A DNA stretch of 64,000 nt from Deinococcus psychrotolerans (GCF_003860465.1 NZ_CP034183.1:2435501-2499500), one strand, 5' to 3'. Positions 1 through 9,182 are shown, numbered from the stretch's first letter. Notes: a model not told the origin generated them from the letters alone. Numbers and translations are program-made.

Positions 1-684
1 GGCGCTGAGCGCGGCGGCAATCGGCGAGTGACGAACCACCACCGCGTCTTGCAGAGCGTTGAAATACGGCACCATCTGGCCCGCTGCCAATGCGCCGAGC
101 AGTGCGGGAGCGTCCAGCGGCGGGGTGTAAGCCCCCGTTTCGTCCAGCCACACATAAGCGTCGCGGGCGCTGACCGCCACACCGGGATTGAGCAGCACCA
201 GCCAGCTCGGCGGGGCGTCGAGGGGGGTCAGGCGCTCCCCGATCCCCTCGGCCAACGCCGCGCCGCCCAGCAAAAAGAACGGCACGTCTGCGCCGAGTTG
301 CTGGGCGAGGGTGTGTAGATTAACGCCCGCCGGATACAGCTGCGCCAGCGCCAGCAAGGTACTCGCCGCGTCGCTGCTGCCGCCGCCGAGGCCACTGGCC
401 AGCGGCAATACTTTATGCAGCGTGAGCTGAGCGCCGCCTTTCACACCCGCCGCCCTGAAGTACAGCTCAGCCGCCCGGTACACCAGATTCCTACTGTCAG
501 TCGGCAAGTCTGCGCCCAAGACTTTCAGTGTCAATTCAGGCGCGGGCCTGACCTCCAACTCGTCGCCCACCGACAGCGGCAGCATCACGCTGGAGATGTC
601 GTGGTAACCGTCAGAGCGCAGGCCCAGCACCGAGAGGCCCAGATTGATTTTGGCGGGGGCAAAGACTTTGAGTGTTTCAGGCAT
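1..684 (-). CDS. ispE: 4-diphosphocytidyl-2-C-methyl-D-erythritol kinase IspE (3' end outside window)
   Basis: Cytosolic GHMP-family kinase that phosphorylates CDP-methylerythritol in the MEP isoprenoid pathway. The first 228 codons are visible and the C-terminus lies beyond base 1. The N-terminus has the substrate motif PAKINLGLSV (residues 10-19) and the GHMP ATP-binding loop PLASGLGGGSSDAA (about 94-107), followed by GADVPFFL. The ATG overlaps the ispD stop by 8 bp, so the two are translationally coupled, and ispD-ispE adjacency supports both calls. Transcription probably starts upstream of ubiX. Confidence 0.95.
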   Translation of the reverse strand, partial: MPETLKVFAPAKINLGLSVLGLRSDGYHDISSVMLPLSVGDELEVRPAPELTLKVLGADLPTDSRNLVYRAAELYFRAAGVKGGAQLTLHKVLPLASGLGGGSSDAASTLLALAQLYPAGVNLHTLAQQLGADVPFFLLGGAALAEGIGERLTPLDAPPSWLVLLNPGVAVSARDAYVWLDETGAYTPPLDAPALLGALAAGQMVPYFNALQDAVVVRHSPIAAALSA

Positions 685-1354
685 GCTCGGCGTCCCAGAG
701 TCGTGCCAGCGCTTTGGCCAAGATCAGGTCGCCGGGCGTGGTGACTTTAAAAAGTCGGGCGTCCCCCAAAATCAGCGCCACCGGCAAGCCCAGCCGCGCC
801 ACCAGCCCGGCGTCGTCGGTGGCCTGAATGCCGCTTTTCTCGGCGGCTCGGTGGGCTTCCAGCAGCAGCTCACGCCGAAAGCCCTGCGGCGTCTGCACCG
901 CCCACAGGCCCTCCCGGGAAGTCAGTTGGCCCCACAAGTTCGGCCCAGCCTGACGCACCAGCGTGTCGGCGACCGGCAGCGCGGCGGTGGCGGCTCCGGT
1001 TTGGGCAGCGGCAGCTTTGACAGCCTCACCCACGCTCGGCGGCAAAAAGGGCCGCGCCGCGTCGTGGATCAGCACCACGTCGGCTTCACTGGCTTGCAGC
1101 AGCGCCAACACCGAGGCTTGGCGGGTCGCGCCTCCGGTGATGGCGCGGACGTCACCCGGCAAGTTCAAATCATGCAGGGCGTAACCGTCCGGTAGGGCCA
1201 CCACCACCTCGTCAACAAGTGGTGCGAGGGCCGCCACGCTGCGGGCTAGCAGGCTCAGGCCGCCGACAGTGACAAATGCTTTTGGCCCCTGCCCCAAGCG
1301 GGTGCCCAGTCCGGCAGCGGGAATCAGGGCCGCGGTGCGCTGGGGAAGCGTCAA
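677..1354 (-). CDS. ispD: 2-C-methyl-D-erythritol 4-phosphate cytidylyltransferase IspD
   Basis: Transfers CMP from CTP to methylerythritol phosphate, the step before IspE. The 225-residue protein has the nucleotidyltransferase loop IPAAGLGTRLGQGPKAF (about 11-27), the central HDAARPFL motif and a DDAGL segment, as expected for IspD, and is of normal family length. The start is a TTG whose last bases form the overlap TTGA with the ubiX stop, with the purine-rich GGGGCGAGG just upstream as ribosome site. A rare start codon inside a 4-bp overlap suggests translation by coupling to ubiX. Confidence 0.95.
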   Translation of the reverse strand: MTLPQRTAALIPAAGLGTRLGQGPKAFVTVGGLSLLARSVAALAPLVDEVVVALPDGYALHDLNLPGDVRAITGGATRQASVLALLQASEADVVLIHDAARPFLPPSVGEAVKAAAAQTGAATAALPVADTLVRQAGPNLWGQLTSREGLWAVQTPQGFRRELLLEAHRAAEKSGIQATDDAGLVARLGLPVALILGDARLFKVTTPGDLILAKALARLWDAEHA

Positions 1355-1908
1355 GCCTCGCCCCAGCGCTTAAAATCGCCCGCTTCCAGCCCAAACTGAT
1401 CGAGCACCCGCGCCGTAACGAAATGCAGCAGTTCGTCCACCGTTTTGGGCGCGTGATAAAAGCCCGGGCTGGCGCTCATCAAGCTGGCTCCGGCGTCATG
1501 GGCCAGCAGCATGTTTTGCAACATCGGGCGCGGCAGCGGGTCTTCGCGGGTCACCAGCACCAGCGGGCGGCGCTCTTTGAGGGTCACGTGGGCGGCGCGG
1601 GAGAGCAGATTGTCGGCAAAGCCGTGGGCGATTTTGGCCAGCGTTCCGGCGCTGCACGGCACCACCAGCATGCCCGCCGTGCGGTAGGAGCCGCTGGCAA
1701 TGCTGGCCCCCAGATCGCGGTCGTCGTGAACGGTGTGCACCAGTTCGGTCAGGTCGCTCAGTTGCGGCCCGCCTTCCATGCTCATCACCCGCTTGGCGCC
1801 GCTGGAAACCACCAGATGCGTTTCCACATCCAGGCTGCTCAGCGCCCTCAAAATGCTCAGGGCATACGGCATCCCGCTGCCTCCCGAAACGCCAACCACC
1901 AATCGCAT
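1351..1908 (-). CDS. ubiX: flavin prenyltransferase UbiX family
   Basis: Makes prenylated FMN, the cofactor of UbiD-type decarboxylases, from FMN and dimethylallyl phosphate. The 185-residue protein has the flavin-binding start VGVSGGSGMPYA, the VVPCSAGTLAKIAHG loop and the C-terminal PxMLQNMLLAHDAGA segment seen in the family. An upstream TTG could lengthen it by nine residues, but ATG at 1908 lies 7 nt after a TAGCCT -10 box and gives the normal N-terminus. It is the first gene of an apparent ubiX-ispD-ispE operon. Co-transcription with isoprenoid genes fits the prenyl substrate. No ubiD is seen here. Confidence 0.9.
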   Translation of the reverse strand: MRLVVGVSGGSGMPYALSILRALSSLDVETHLVVSSGAKRVMSMEGGPQLSDLTELVHTVHDDRDLGASIASGSYRTAGMLVVPCSAGTLAKIAHGFADNLLSRAAHVTLKERRPLVLVTREDPLPRPMLQNMLLAHDAGASLMSASPGFYHAPKTVDELLHFVTARVLDQFGLEAGDFKRWGEA

Positions 1909-1915
1909 GCGGCTC

Positions 1916-1921
1916 AGGCTA
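1916..1921 (-). promoter_or_regulatory. -10 box of ubiX-ispD-ispE (leaderless type)
   Basis: TAGCCT reads on the minus strand 7 nt before the ubiX ATG. This TANNNT-to-start spacing recurs at many genes in the window and implies a transcript that begins at or very near the start codon. No confident -35 box is seen. Confidence 0.5.
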
Positions 1922-1972
1922 GCAGAAGGCGGCAAGTTTCCGGCAGGACGAATGAACTTGGTTCAGCCCGCT

Positions 1973-2281
1973 TCACTTGTCGAACTTGGCGTACCCCGCT
2001 GCCGAGCGCCGCTGAGCGCCGCGTGCGTAGTCGAGCTGCATTTCGACTTCTTCGTGTTTGCCTTCGCTGAACGTCGATTCATGCACCCAATAGTTGAGCT
2101 TGTCTTCACCGAGTTGCACCCAGTATTTGGTGCTGTCGCTCTCGTCACGCCAAAAGGTGATGTGTTCAAACCCGTTGCTGCCCGCCCACTTCTCGATGTC
2201 GTCCAGCACGCGTGCGGCTTTGGGGTGGGTCATTTGAAAGCTCTGACCGTCGGACTCGTTGCGAAACTGGATATCTGCCAT
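1973..2281 (-). CDS. conserved-looking small protein, 102 aa, unknown function
   Basis: No family recognised. The product is charged and soluble, rich in aromatic residues (HITFWRDESDSTKYWVQLGED), with no signal peptide or membrane segment. The N-terminal half reads like an amphipathic helix (HPKAARVLDDIEKWAGSNGF) followed by two probable beta strands. ATG at 2281 follows a TAGTCT box with 6 nt spacing, which supports it as a real, separately transcribed gene. It is divergent from xth and ends 65 bp from the ubiX start. Confidence 0.65.
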   Translation of the reverse strand: MADIQFRNESDGQSFQMTHPKAARVLDDIEKWAGSNGFEHITFWRDESDSTKYWVQLGEDKLNYWVHESTFSEGKHEEVEMQLDYARGAQRRSAAGYAKFDK

Positions 2282-2287
2282 GCCGAC

Positions 2288-2293
2288 AGACTA
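2288..2293 (-). promoter_or_regulatory. -10 box of the 102-aa gene
   Basis: TAGTCT on the minus strand, 6 nt before ATG. Same leaderless layout as elsewhere in the window. Confidence 0.4.
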
Positions 2294-2369
2294 GCGCTGT
2301 TCTCATGAAGGCGGGTCTCAGTGGTATAAATCTTGTCTTGATTTGGGCTTGAAGCGTGGGGCCTTGCTT

Positions 2370-2375
2370 TATGCT
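2370..2375 (+). promoter_or_regulatory. -10 box of xth (decides the start codon)
   Basis: TATGCT lies 6 nt before GTG at 2382. A weak -35 (TTGAAG, 2349-2354) lies 15 nt upstream. The box overlaps the longer open frame that begins at 2343 and so argues for the GTG start. Confidence 0.5.
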
Positions 2376-2381
2376 GCCGGG

Positions 2382-3206
2382 GTGTCCTCCCTTACCTCCC
2401 TGAACGTCACCACCCTGAATGTCAACGGCCTCCGGAGCGCCCTCAGCAAAGGGCTGCTCGGCTGGCTGGAGCGCCACGCCCCCGACGTGCTGCTGCTGCA
2501 AGAAGTCCGCGCTGAGCCGCTGCCGGAGGTGTTTGCCGCGCTCGGCTACGATTCGTGCTGGCACCCTGCCCAAAAAGCCGGGTACAGCGGAGTGGCGCTG
2601 CTGAGTCGGCGCGGCCTGAGTGACGTGCAGATGGGCATGAACGACCCCGAAGTCGATGCCGAGGGGCGGGTCTTGTCGGCGGTGGTGGAGGGCGTCCGCT
2701 TTGCCAGCGTGTATTTGCCCAGCGGCGCGAGTCGGCCTGAGCGCCAACTCTTTAAGGAGCGGGTCCTGGTGGACTTTGCCGAGTGGACACGCGGGCATTT
2801 ATCTGTACCGGACGCAGAGAGCAGCCAAGACGACAACGAAACGAAGACAGCCGCCCCCAGACCGCCCCTGATCATCGGCGGCGATTTCAACGTGGCCCAT
2901 ACGGAGCTGGACATCAAAAACTGGCAGAGCAACCGCAACAAGCCCGGCTTTTTGCCGCATGAGCGCGAGTGGATGAGCCAGTATCTGGCGCTGGGCCTGC
3001 GCGATAGCCACCGCGACCACTTGATTGATCGGCGCGAATACACTTGGTGGAGCAACCGCGCCAACGCCTTTAACAACGATGTCGGCTGGCGCATCGATTA
3101 CCTCCTGGCGGCGGGTCTGCCCCTGACAGAAGTATGGGTGGAGCGCCGCGAACGCTTTTCCGATCACGCGCCGCTGAGCGGACGGCTCATTGGTGTAACG
3201 CCTTGA
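2382..3206 (+). CDS. xth: exodeoxyribonuclease III family AP endonuclease
   Basis: Mg-dependent AP endonuclease / 3'-phosphodiesterase of base excision repair. The 274-residue frame carries the family motifs in order: LNVNGLRSAL near the N-terminus, LLLQEVRA (metal-binding Glu), the GGDFNVAH catalytic Asp-Asn motif, YTWWSNR, WRIDYLL and the catalytic SDHAPL near the C-terminus. It lacks an export signal. The GTG start follows a -10 box at leaderless spacing. The stop overlaps the likely TTG start of hrpB, so xth-hrpB are probably one operon. Confidence 0.92.
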   Translation: MSSLTSLNVTTLNVNGLRSALSKGLLGWLERHAPDVLLLQEVRAEPLPEVFAALGYDSCWHPAQKAGYSGVALLSRRGLSDVQMGMNDPEVDAEGRVLSAVVEGVRFASVYLPSGASRPERQLFKERVLVDFAEWTRGHLSVPDAESSQDDNETKTAAPRPPLIIGGDFNVAHTELDIKNWQSNRNKPGFLPHEREWMSQYLALGLRDSHRDHLIDRREYTWWSNRANAFNNDVGWRIDYLLAAGLPLTEVWVERRERFSDHAPLSGRLIGVTP

Positions 3207-5668
3207 GCTTGCCGGTGTTGGAACTTTTACCGGCCTTGCGGGCGGCGCTCAATCTGCACCCGCTGGTGATCTTGCAAGCCCCCCCCGGCGCGGGCAAAAG
3301 CACCGGCTTGCCACTGGAACTGCTTTCTGAGCCTTGGCTCTCGGGCCAGCGTCTGTTGCTGCTGCAACCCCGCCGGGTGGCGGCCAGAGCGGTGGCGGCG
3401 CGGTTGGCGGCCACTCTGGGCGAAAAAGTCGGCGAGACGGTGGGCCTGCGGGTGCGCTTTGAAACGCTCGTCTCGGCCCGCACCCGCCTCGAGGTCGTCA
3501 CCGAGGGCATTTTGACCCGCCGCCTTCAGCACGACCCGGAGCTGAAGGGCGTGGGCCTGATTCTCTTCGACGAGTTCCACGAACGCAGCCTCAACGCGGA
3601 TTTGGCCCTCAGCTTGGTGCGCGAGGTGCAGGGCGCACTGAGGGACGATCTGCGGGTGCTGATCATGTCAGCCACCCTCGATCCCAGCTTGCCTGCCCGT
3701 TTGGGTACACACATTCCCATACTGGAAAGCCTGGGCCGCAGCTATCCGGTGGACGTGCGCTACCTCGCCGCCGATCCGGCTGATCCGGCCTCGGCAGTGG
3801 CGGGCGCGGTGACGCGGGCTCTGGCAAGCGATGAAGGCGACATTCTGGCGTTCTTGCCGGGCGTGGCTGAGATTCGCCGCAACATGGCCGCGCTGCGCGA
3901 ACGTCACCCCGAAGTCTCTGTCTTGCCGCTTTACGGCGACCTCCCGATTGCCGAGCAAAACCGCGCCATTGTGCCCGACCCTGCTCGGCGCAAGGTGGTG
4001 CTGGCCACCAGCATCGCGGAAACCAGTCTGACCCTTGACGGCGTGCGGGTGGTGATCGACAGCGGCCTGACCCGCACCCAGCAATTTGATCCGGGCAGCG
4101 GCCTGAGCAAAATGGTGACGAGCCGCGTGACCCGCGACAGCGCCGATCAACGCGCTGGACGGGCGGGCCGCACTGCGCCGGGGGTGGCTTACCGCCTGTG
4201 GAGCGAGCGCACCCAGCCGCTGCTTGCCGCCGCACGCTTGCCGGAAATCCTGAGCGCCGACCTCGCGCCGCTCCTGCTGGAAGTGGCGGGCTGGGGCGCG
4301 GATGTGACAGCTTTGCCCTGGCTCGACGCTCCGCCGCCGCCCAGAGTGGCCACCGCTCAGAGCCTGCTGACCGAGTTGAGTGCTCTTCAAGGTGGCCGCA
4401 TCACCCCGCAGGGCCGCGAACTCTTGGACCTGCCGACCCACCCGCGACTGGCCCACCTGCTCAGTCAGGGCGCGTCGCTGGGCCTCGGCCCGCTGGCTGC
4501 CGACCTTGCCGCCGTGCTGGAGGAACGCGACCCCTTGCCGCGCAGTGCGGGCAGCGACGTGGCGCGGCGGGTCTGGGCGCTGCGCCAGCACCGCAGTGGG
4601 GGCAGGGGAGAAGGGGACAGGGCCATCTTGGAGCGAATCGAGCGTCTCAGTCGGCAGTGGCGCAGCTTGCTGCGTGTCCGGCCTGACGACACTTCGCCCG
4701 ACCCAGAGCAGGTGGGCCAACTCCTGCATCTTGCTTATCCAGAACGGGCCGCGCAACTTCGCCCCGGCACTCTAGACCGCTACTTGCTGGCGGGAGGGCA
4801 GGGCGCACGGCTCCCCGAAGGGGATGACCTCGCCGGGCAGCCCTATGTGGTGGCCGCTCACCTGGATGCGGGCAGCGGCGAGGGCCGCATCTACCTTGCT
4901 GCGCCGCTGAGTGAAGCGGTGCTGAGCGCTCAGGCGGTGACTTCCGACGTGGTCGAGTGGGACAGCCGCACAGGAACGCTGACCGCCGCCCGCGAGCGCC
5001 GCTTTGGCCGCTTGCTGCTCGGCACCCAGCCGCTCCAGCAAGTGCCGGAAGCTCTGCGGGTATCCGCCGTGCGCTCGGCGGTGCTGCGCGAGGGGCTGGG
5101 TTCACTGAGCTGGACGAATGAAGCGCGGCAGTGGCAAGCCCGTGTGCTGAGTCTGCGGGCGTGGCGAGCAGGAGAGGAGTGGCCGGATGTTTCGGACGCC
5201 GCTTTGCTGGAGCGCTTGGACGACTGGCTCACCCCCCACCTCGGCACGGTTCGCAGGCGCGAGGATTTGGGCAAGATCCAGCTTCTCTCGGCGCTGCATC
5301 CCCTATTGCCTTGGCCTTTGCCGCGCCAACTCGACGAACTCGCTCCCACTCAGCTCAGCGTGCCCAGCGGTCACAGCATCAAGCTGGAGTACCGCCCAGA
5401 CGGCGACGCTCCTATTCTGGCTGTCAAGTTGCAAGAACTCTTCGGGCTGGCCGATACGCCCACCGTCAACGCGGGGAGAGCGCCGGTGCTGCTGCACTTG
5501 CTCTCGCCCGCCCGCCGCCCGGTGCAGATCACGCAGGATTTGCGCTCGTTTTGGCAAAGCGGGTACTTTGAAGTTCGCAAAGACTTGCGCGGCCAATATC
5601 CCAAGCACCCCTGGCCGGATGATCCGTGGACGGCGCAGGCCACCCGGGCGACCAAAAAGCGGATGTAA
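3203..5668 (+). CDS. hrpB: ATP-dependent helicase HrpB
   Basis: DEAH-box RNA helicase-like protein of about 821 residues, the usual HrpB length. Motifs in order: Walker A QAPPGAGKSTG near residue 30, FDEFHERS (DEFH motif II), MSATLD (motif III), LATSIAETSLTL (motif V) and DQRAGRAGR (motif VI), followed by the HA2 and HrpB C-terminal regions ending with the FWQSGYFEVRKDLRGQYPKH signature. The start is probably the TTG at 3203, which overlaps the xth stop as TTGA. The next TTG or GTG a few codons on are alternatives. HrpB's cellular role is poorly defined even in model bacteria. Confidence 0.93.
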   Translation: MSLPVLELLPALRAALNLHPLVILQAPPGAGKSTGLPLELLSEPWLSGQRLLLLQPRRVAARAVAARLAATLGEKVGETVGLRVRFETLVSARTRLEVVTEGILTRRLQHDPELKGVGLILFDEFHERSLNADLALSLVREVQGALRDDLRVLIMSATLDPSLPARLGTHIPILESLGRSYPVDVRYLAADPADPASAVAGAVTRALASDEGDILAFLPGVAEIRRNMAALRERHPEVSVLPLYGDLPIAEQNRAIVPDPARRKVVLATSIAETSLTLDGVRVVIDSGLTRTQQFDPGSGLSKMVTSRVTRDSADQRAGRAGRTAPGVAYRLWSERTQPLLAAARLPEILSADLAPLLLEVAGWGADVTALPWLDAPPPPRVATAQSLLTELSALQGGRITPQGRELLDLPTHPRLAHLLSQGASLGLGPLAADLAAVLEERDPLPRSAGSDVARRVWALRQHRSGGRGEGDRAILERIERLSRQWRSLLRVRPDDTSPDPEQVGQLLHLAYPERAAQLRPGTLDRYLLAGGQGARLPEGDDLAGQPYVVAAHLDAGSGEGRIYLAAPLSEAVLSAQAVTSDVVEWDSRTGTLTAARERRFGRLLLGTQPLQQVPEALRVSAVRSAVLREGLGSLSWTNEARQWQARVLSLRAWRAGEEWPDVSDAALLERLDDWLTPHLGTVRRREDLGKIQLLSALHPLLPWPLPRQLDELAPTQLSVPSGHSIKLEYRPDGDAPILAVKLQELFGLADTPTVNAGRAPVLLHLLSPARRPVQITQDLRSFWQSGYFEVRKDLRGQYPKHPWPDDPWTAQATRATKKRM

Positions 5669-5676
5669 GCGGTTGG

Positions 5677-7146
5677 CTAAGCGCCCCGCACCAGCGCCAG
5701 CCAAGCCGCTCCCACTTCCCCCGAAACGTCGGTGGCCGTCAGGCCGTAGCCGTGCTTGGCTCCGGCGAGTTCGCCCGCTTTGCTGTGCAGCCTTACGCCG
5801 CACAGCGCGGCGTCCTCGGCGCTCAGCCCTTGTCCCAGTAGACCCGCCAAAATGCCGCTCAGCGTATCGCCCATGCCAGCCGAGGCCATGCCGGGATGCC
5901 CGCCCCGCGAGACGAAAAGGCCGTTCCCAGTGGCCAGGGTAGACGGCCCGCCTTTGAGCACCACCACGCCCCCGAACTTGCTTTGAAGCTGCCTGGCCGC
6001 ACTGAGCGGACCAGCGGTGATCTCTGGTGTGGTGACTCCCAGCAGCCGCGCCGCTTCGCCGGGGTGCGGCGTCCAGATGACTTGGTCGTGGCCGTGTCCG
6101 GCGAGTTCGGGTTGCAGGGCGTCGGCGTCCACTACGGTGGGAATTGTCCAACTCAGCACCGTGCGGGCCACCTGCGCCGCATTTGGGCCGAGGCCCATCC
6201 CTACTGCCAGCGCGTCCGGCTTTACTTCGTTCTCTAGTGCACTCAGCTGGTCATCCATTTCGACCCGGTGAACCATCAGCTCCGGCGTGATCAGCGGCAC
6301 ATCGGCCCCGCTGTAGATGCTGACCAGCCCCGCGCCCACCCGCAGAGCGCCGAGCCCGGCCAGCGCGGGTGCGCCCACGGTGCCGGGGTGTCCGCCCACC
6401 ATCCAGATGCGGCCCGCCGTGCCTTTGTGGGCGTCGGCAAAGCGCACTGGCAGCTTGGCGGCGATTTCAGCGTCAGTCAGGCGCAGGGCCACCGCTTCCC
6501 GCAAAACCCACTCCGGCGGTACCCGCAAGTCGGCCACACTCACCTCTCCGGCGGCGTGCGCGGCGGGGCCGTAGATCAGCGCGGGCTTGAGGCCGCCAAA
6601 CGTCACGGTCTGCGCCGCCCTCACTGCCGCCTCTGGACGCTGAGCGTTGCTGGCGTCCAAGCCGGAGGGTAGGTCAATGCTCAGCACCTTGAGACCGCTT
6701 TGGTTGATGATCTCCACGAGTTCGCTGAGTTCTGGGCGCAGCGGCGGCACGAATCCGGTGCCGAGCAGGCCGTCCACCACCACCCCGCCGACCATCTGAG
6801 CGCCCGTCAGGACGCGGCGCAGGTTGGCTGCTGAGAGGGTCTGCGCCTCAACGCCAACCGCTGAGAGCCGCCGCTTGTTGAGCTGACTCAGCGGGTGCTT
6901 GGACGGTTGGGCCAGCACCGTCACTTCGCGCTCCAGTGCCAGCAAATGCCGCGCCGCCACCAAAGCGTCTCCGCCGTTGGCCCCGCTGCCTGCCAGCAGC
7001 AAGACGTGGCCCGCCGGAAAGTGGTGTTGAAGGTGGTCGGCCACCGCTCGCCCCGCCGTTTCCATTGCCAGATCCAGCAGCTCAGCGGCTTCTAAACGGG
7101 CGTCAAGCGCCTTGACACCTTCGGGAAGGAAAACCGCTTCAGCCAT
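5677..7146 (-). CDS. nnr: bifunctional NAD(P)H-hydrate epimerase / ADP-dependent dehydratase
   Basis: Repairs damaged NADH and NADPH hydrates. The 489-residue protein has an N-terminal YjeF epimerase half (about 1-205) with AGSGANGGDAL and SIDLPSGLDA, and a C-terminal ribokinase-like dehydratase half with VVLKGGPSTLA and the GMGDTLSGILAGL signature. Both halves look complete, so it should act as the usual fused enzyme. It converges on hrpB with 8 bp between stops and seems to be transcribed alone. A short purine run lies just before ATG, but no convincing promoter was found. Confidence 0.93.
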   Translation of the reverse strand: MAEAVFLPEGVKALDARLEAAELLDLAMETAGRAVADHLQHHFPAGHVLLLAGSGANGGDALVAARHLLALEREVTVLAQPSKHPLSQLNKRRLSAVGVEAQTLSAANLRRVLTGAQMVGGVVVDGLLGTGFVPPLRPELSELVEIINQSGLKVLSIDLPSGLDASNAQRPEAAVRAAQTVTFGGLKPALIYGPAAHAAGEVSVADLRVPPEWVLREAVALRLTDAEIAAKLPVRFADAHKGTAGRIWMVGGHPGTVGAPALAGLGALRVGAGLVSIYSGADVPLITPELMVHRVEMDDQLSALENEVKPDALAVGMGLGPNAAQVARTVLSWTIPTVVDADALQPELAGHGHDQVIWTPHPGEAARLLGVTTPEITAGPLSAARQLQSKFGGVVVLKGGPSTLATGNGLFVSRGGHPGMASAGMGDTLSGILAGLLGQGLSAEDAALCGVRLHSKAGELAGAKHGYGLTATDVSGEVGAAWLALVRGA

Positions 7147-7253
7147 GCCTCAGTTTCGCGCCCAAGTTTTGGTGCGCGTGTGAGGAGAGCGTTTCGGCGT
7201 CTTTTTGTTCCCGCATTTTGTTGCCACAGGCCGCAAACGAGAAGCTGCTCTGC

Positions 7254-8165
7254 TCAGCGCCCTTTGAGGAAAAAGTAAAACACCAGCGCCGCGACCACCA
7301 AGCCGATAATCCGCAAATTGGCCGGAGTCAGCCACTTGGCATTCAGCCCTTTGTTGGCCGCGCTGCCGACGCTCAGGCGCGGCGCGTCTTCGCGCATTCG
7401 GCGCACCGACAAGCGCTGGCCGCGCCGGATGGCCTTGACCGAGTCGTTGACCCGCCCCTGTCTACGCAGCGCCACGCCCAGATTGTGGTGCGCTCCGGCA
7501 AAGTCGGGATTCAGCGCGATGGCGCGGCGCTGGGCGGCCTCGGCTTCTTTGAAGTTTCCGGCTTGCAACTCCAAATTCCCAATATTGCTGACGGCGCGGT
7601 AGTGGCCCGCGTCGGCTTCGGCGGCCTGCTCAAACAGCTGGCGGGCTTGGCCGGTTTCCTCATGGATGGCGTGCAGCACACCTACCGAGTTGAGCGCCTC
7701 GGCGCGGGTCAGCGGCAAGTCGAGGGCGGGTTGCAGGGCGGCAGTCAACGCTTCGGGTTCTACATGACGCGCCGTCTCCGCCGCTTCCAAACTCGTGAGG
7801 GCGGCGTCCAGCGTGTGGACACTGACGTGGCGGCGCACCTCACTCAGCGCGGCGTCGGGTTCACTGAGGTCTTGGGTCAGCCGGTTCAGGGCGCGGCGGG
7901 CCTGCGGGTATTTGTGGGCGCGGACGTGATCTTGAATGTCGTGCAGCGACTCCAGAGCGCTCAGTAAACTGCTCGGCAGCGGTGTGGGAGCGAGGCGGGC
8001 GGCGGCCATGGCGCGGCGGTACTCGCCGGCCGTCAGGTAGCCGCCCCAGTCCAGATTCAGCCCTGCCAGGTGCGGCGGCATAGCCGGGAGCGGCGCGGAC
8101 GTGATGGGTGCTCCCCCAGTGCCAACGCCCTTTTGAAGGGATACGGGGGCCTTGCTCTCGGTCAT
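7254..8165 (-). CDS. TPR-repeat protein with C-terminal membrane anchor
   Basis: A 303-residue protein with no signal peptide, an N-terminal half of probable helices, and clear tetratricopeptide repeats at about 160-250 (EALNSVGVLHAIHEETGQARQ, then YRAVSNIGNLELQAGNFKEAE and AGAHHNLGVALRRQGRVND). The last 20 residues form one transmembrane helix followed by LKGR, giving a tail-anchored topology with the repeats in the cytoplasm. Likely a membrane-linked scaffold; the partner is unknown. It is divergent from rsmA and has its own leaderless promoter. Confidence 0.75.
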   Translation of the reverse strand: MTESKAPVSLQKGVGTGGAPITSAPLPAMPPHLAGLNLDWGGYLTAGEYRRAMAAARLAPTPLPSSLLSALESLHDIQDHVRAHKYPQARRALNRLTQDLSEPDAALSEVRRHVSVHTLDAALTSLEAAETARHVEPEALTAALQPALDLPLTRAEALNSVGVLHAIHEETGQARQLFEQAAEADAGHYRAVSNIGNLELQAGNFKEAEAAQRRAIALNPDFAGAHHNLGVALRRQGRVNDSVKAIRRGQRLSVRRMREDAPRLSVGSAANKGLNAKWLTPANLRIIGLVVAALVFYFFLKGR

Positions 8166-8171
8166 GGCCGA

Positions 8172-8177
8172 AGTATA
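8172..8177 (-). promoter_or_regulatory. -10 box of the TPR gene
   Basis: TATACT on the minus strand, 6 nt before ATG at 8165. One of the best -10 matches in the window. Confidence 0.6.
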
Positions 8178-8249
8178 CTCATTACTTGCGCCGCGTCAGC
8201 GTAAGGCCCGCTGTGTTTTGGGCTTGCTCTGGCCGCTCTGCTTTTGCTT

Positions 8250-9182
8250 ATGCCTACTCCTGACCCCGATTTTGACGCTGTGCCCGAACCCTCCGCTGAC
8301 CTTGCGGCTGGGCTTGCTTCTGAGCCCATCACCGAGCTTGCCGCGCCGCTGTATTCGCCGCGCACGGTGCGCGAACTGCTGGAGCGCTTCAATTTGCGCC
8401 CCACCAAAAGCCTCGGTCAGAATTTCTTGATCGACGGCAACACCCTGCGCTTGATCGCTGAAGTCGGCGGCGCGGCGCAGGGCGTCAACGTACTGGAAGT
8501 CGGGCCGGGACTGGGCGTGCTGACCCGCGAACTCGCGCGGCGCGGCGCGGCCGTCACCACCTTAGAAAAAGACGAGCGGCTGCGTCCGGTGCTGGCCGAA
8601 ACGCTGGCGGGCAGCGGCGTAGACATCATCTGGGGCGACGCGCTCACCTTCGATTACTCTCAGTTGCCTCCCGGCACGCGGGTGATCGCCAACTTGCCGT
8701 ACTACATCTCCACGGCGCTGTTGACCCAGTTTATGCAGGCTCCCGGTATCGTATCGGCCACCGTGCTGGTGCAGCGTGAGGTGGCCGAGCGGCTGGGCGC
8801 ACAGCCCGGACAAGACGGCTACGGCTACCTCTCGGCGCTGGTGGCCCTTCACGGCAGCGCCAAAATCATCCGTGACGTGTCCAAGGGAGCTTTTTTTCCT
8901 GCGCCCGACGTGACCAGCAGCATCGTTCGGCTGGAATTCAGCGGCTCCAAGCCCGACCCGGCGTTCGTGCGCTTTTTGGAAGTGGCTTTGCAGCACCGCC
9001 GCAAGACGCTGCGCAACAACCTCCGGATGGCCGGCTATGAGGGCGAGTTCATTGACGCCGCTATCCAGAAAGCTGGTCAGGCCGGCCCGCGGCTGACGGC
9101 CAATGTCCGCGCCGAAGACGTGCCGCTTGTCCAAATGGAGCAAATTTTTACGGCGCTGCGCCCAGTGGACAACGTAGACTGA
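8250..9182 (+). CDS. rsmA: 16S rRNA dimethyladenosine transferase RsmA (KsgA)
   Basis: Dimethylates two adjacent adenosines near the 3' end of 16S rRNA during small-subunit maturation. The 310-residue protein has SLGQNFLID, the SAM-binding VLEVGPGLGVLT, the NLPYYIST catalytic motif and a C-terminal RRKTLRNNL segment typical of the family. An N-terminal extension of about 40 acidic, Ala- and Pro-rich residues precedes the conserved part and may be disordered. ATG at 8250 is chosen over a TTG two codons earlier. No clear promoter or ribosome site is visible. Confidence 0.93.
   Translation: MPTPDPDFDAVPEPSADLAAGLASEPITELAAPLYSPRTVRELLERFNLRPTKSLGQNFLIDGNTLRLIAEVGGAAQGVNVLEVGPGLGVLTRELARRGAAVTTLEKDERLRPVLAETLAGSGVDIIWGDALTFDYSQLPPGTRVIANLPYYISTALLTQFMQAPGIVSATVLVQREVAERLGAQPGQDGYGYLSALVALHGSAKIIRDVSKGAFFPAPDVTSSIVRLEFSGSKPDPAFVRFLEVALQHRRKTLRNNLRMAGYEGEFIDAAIQKAGQAGPRLTANVRAEDVPLVQMEQIFTALRPVDNVD

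Noticed and set aside
2343..2381. Longer xth N-terminus from TTG at 2343
   Set aside because: This stretch contains the likely promoter, and the residues before the GTG at 2382 do not look like the family's N-terminus.
3668..4756. 362-codon frame antisense to hrpB
   Set aside because: Shadow of hrpB with low-complexity composition and no start context.
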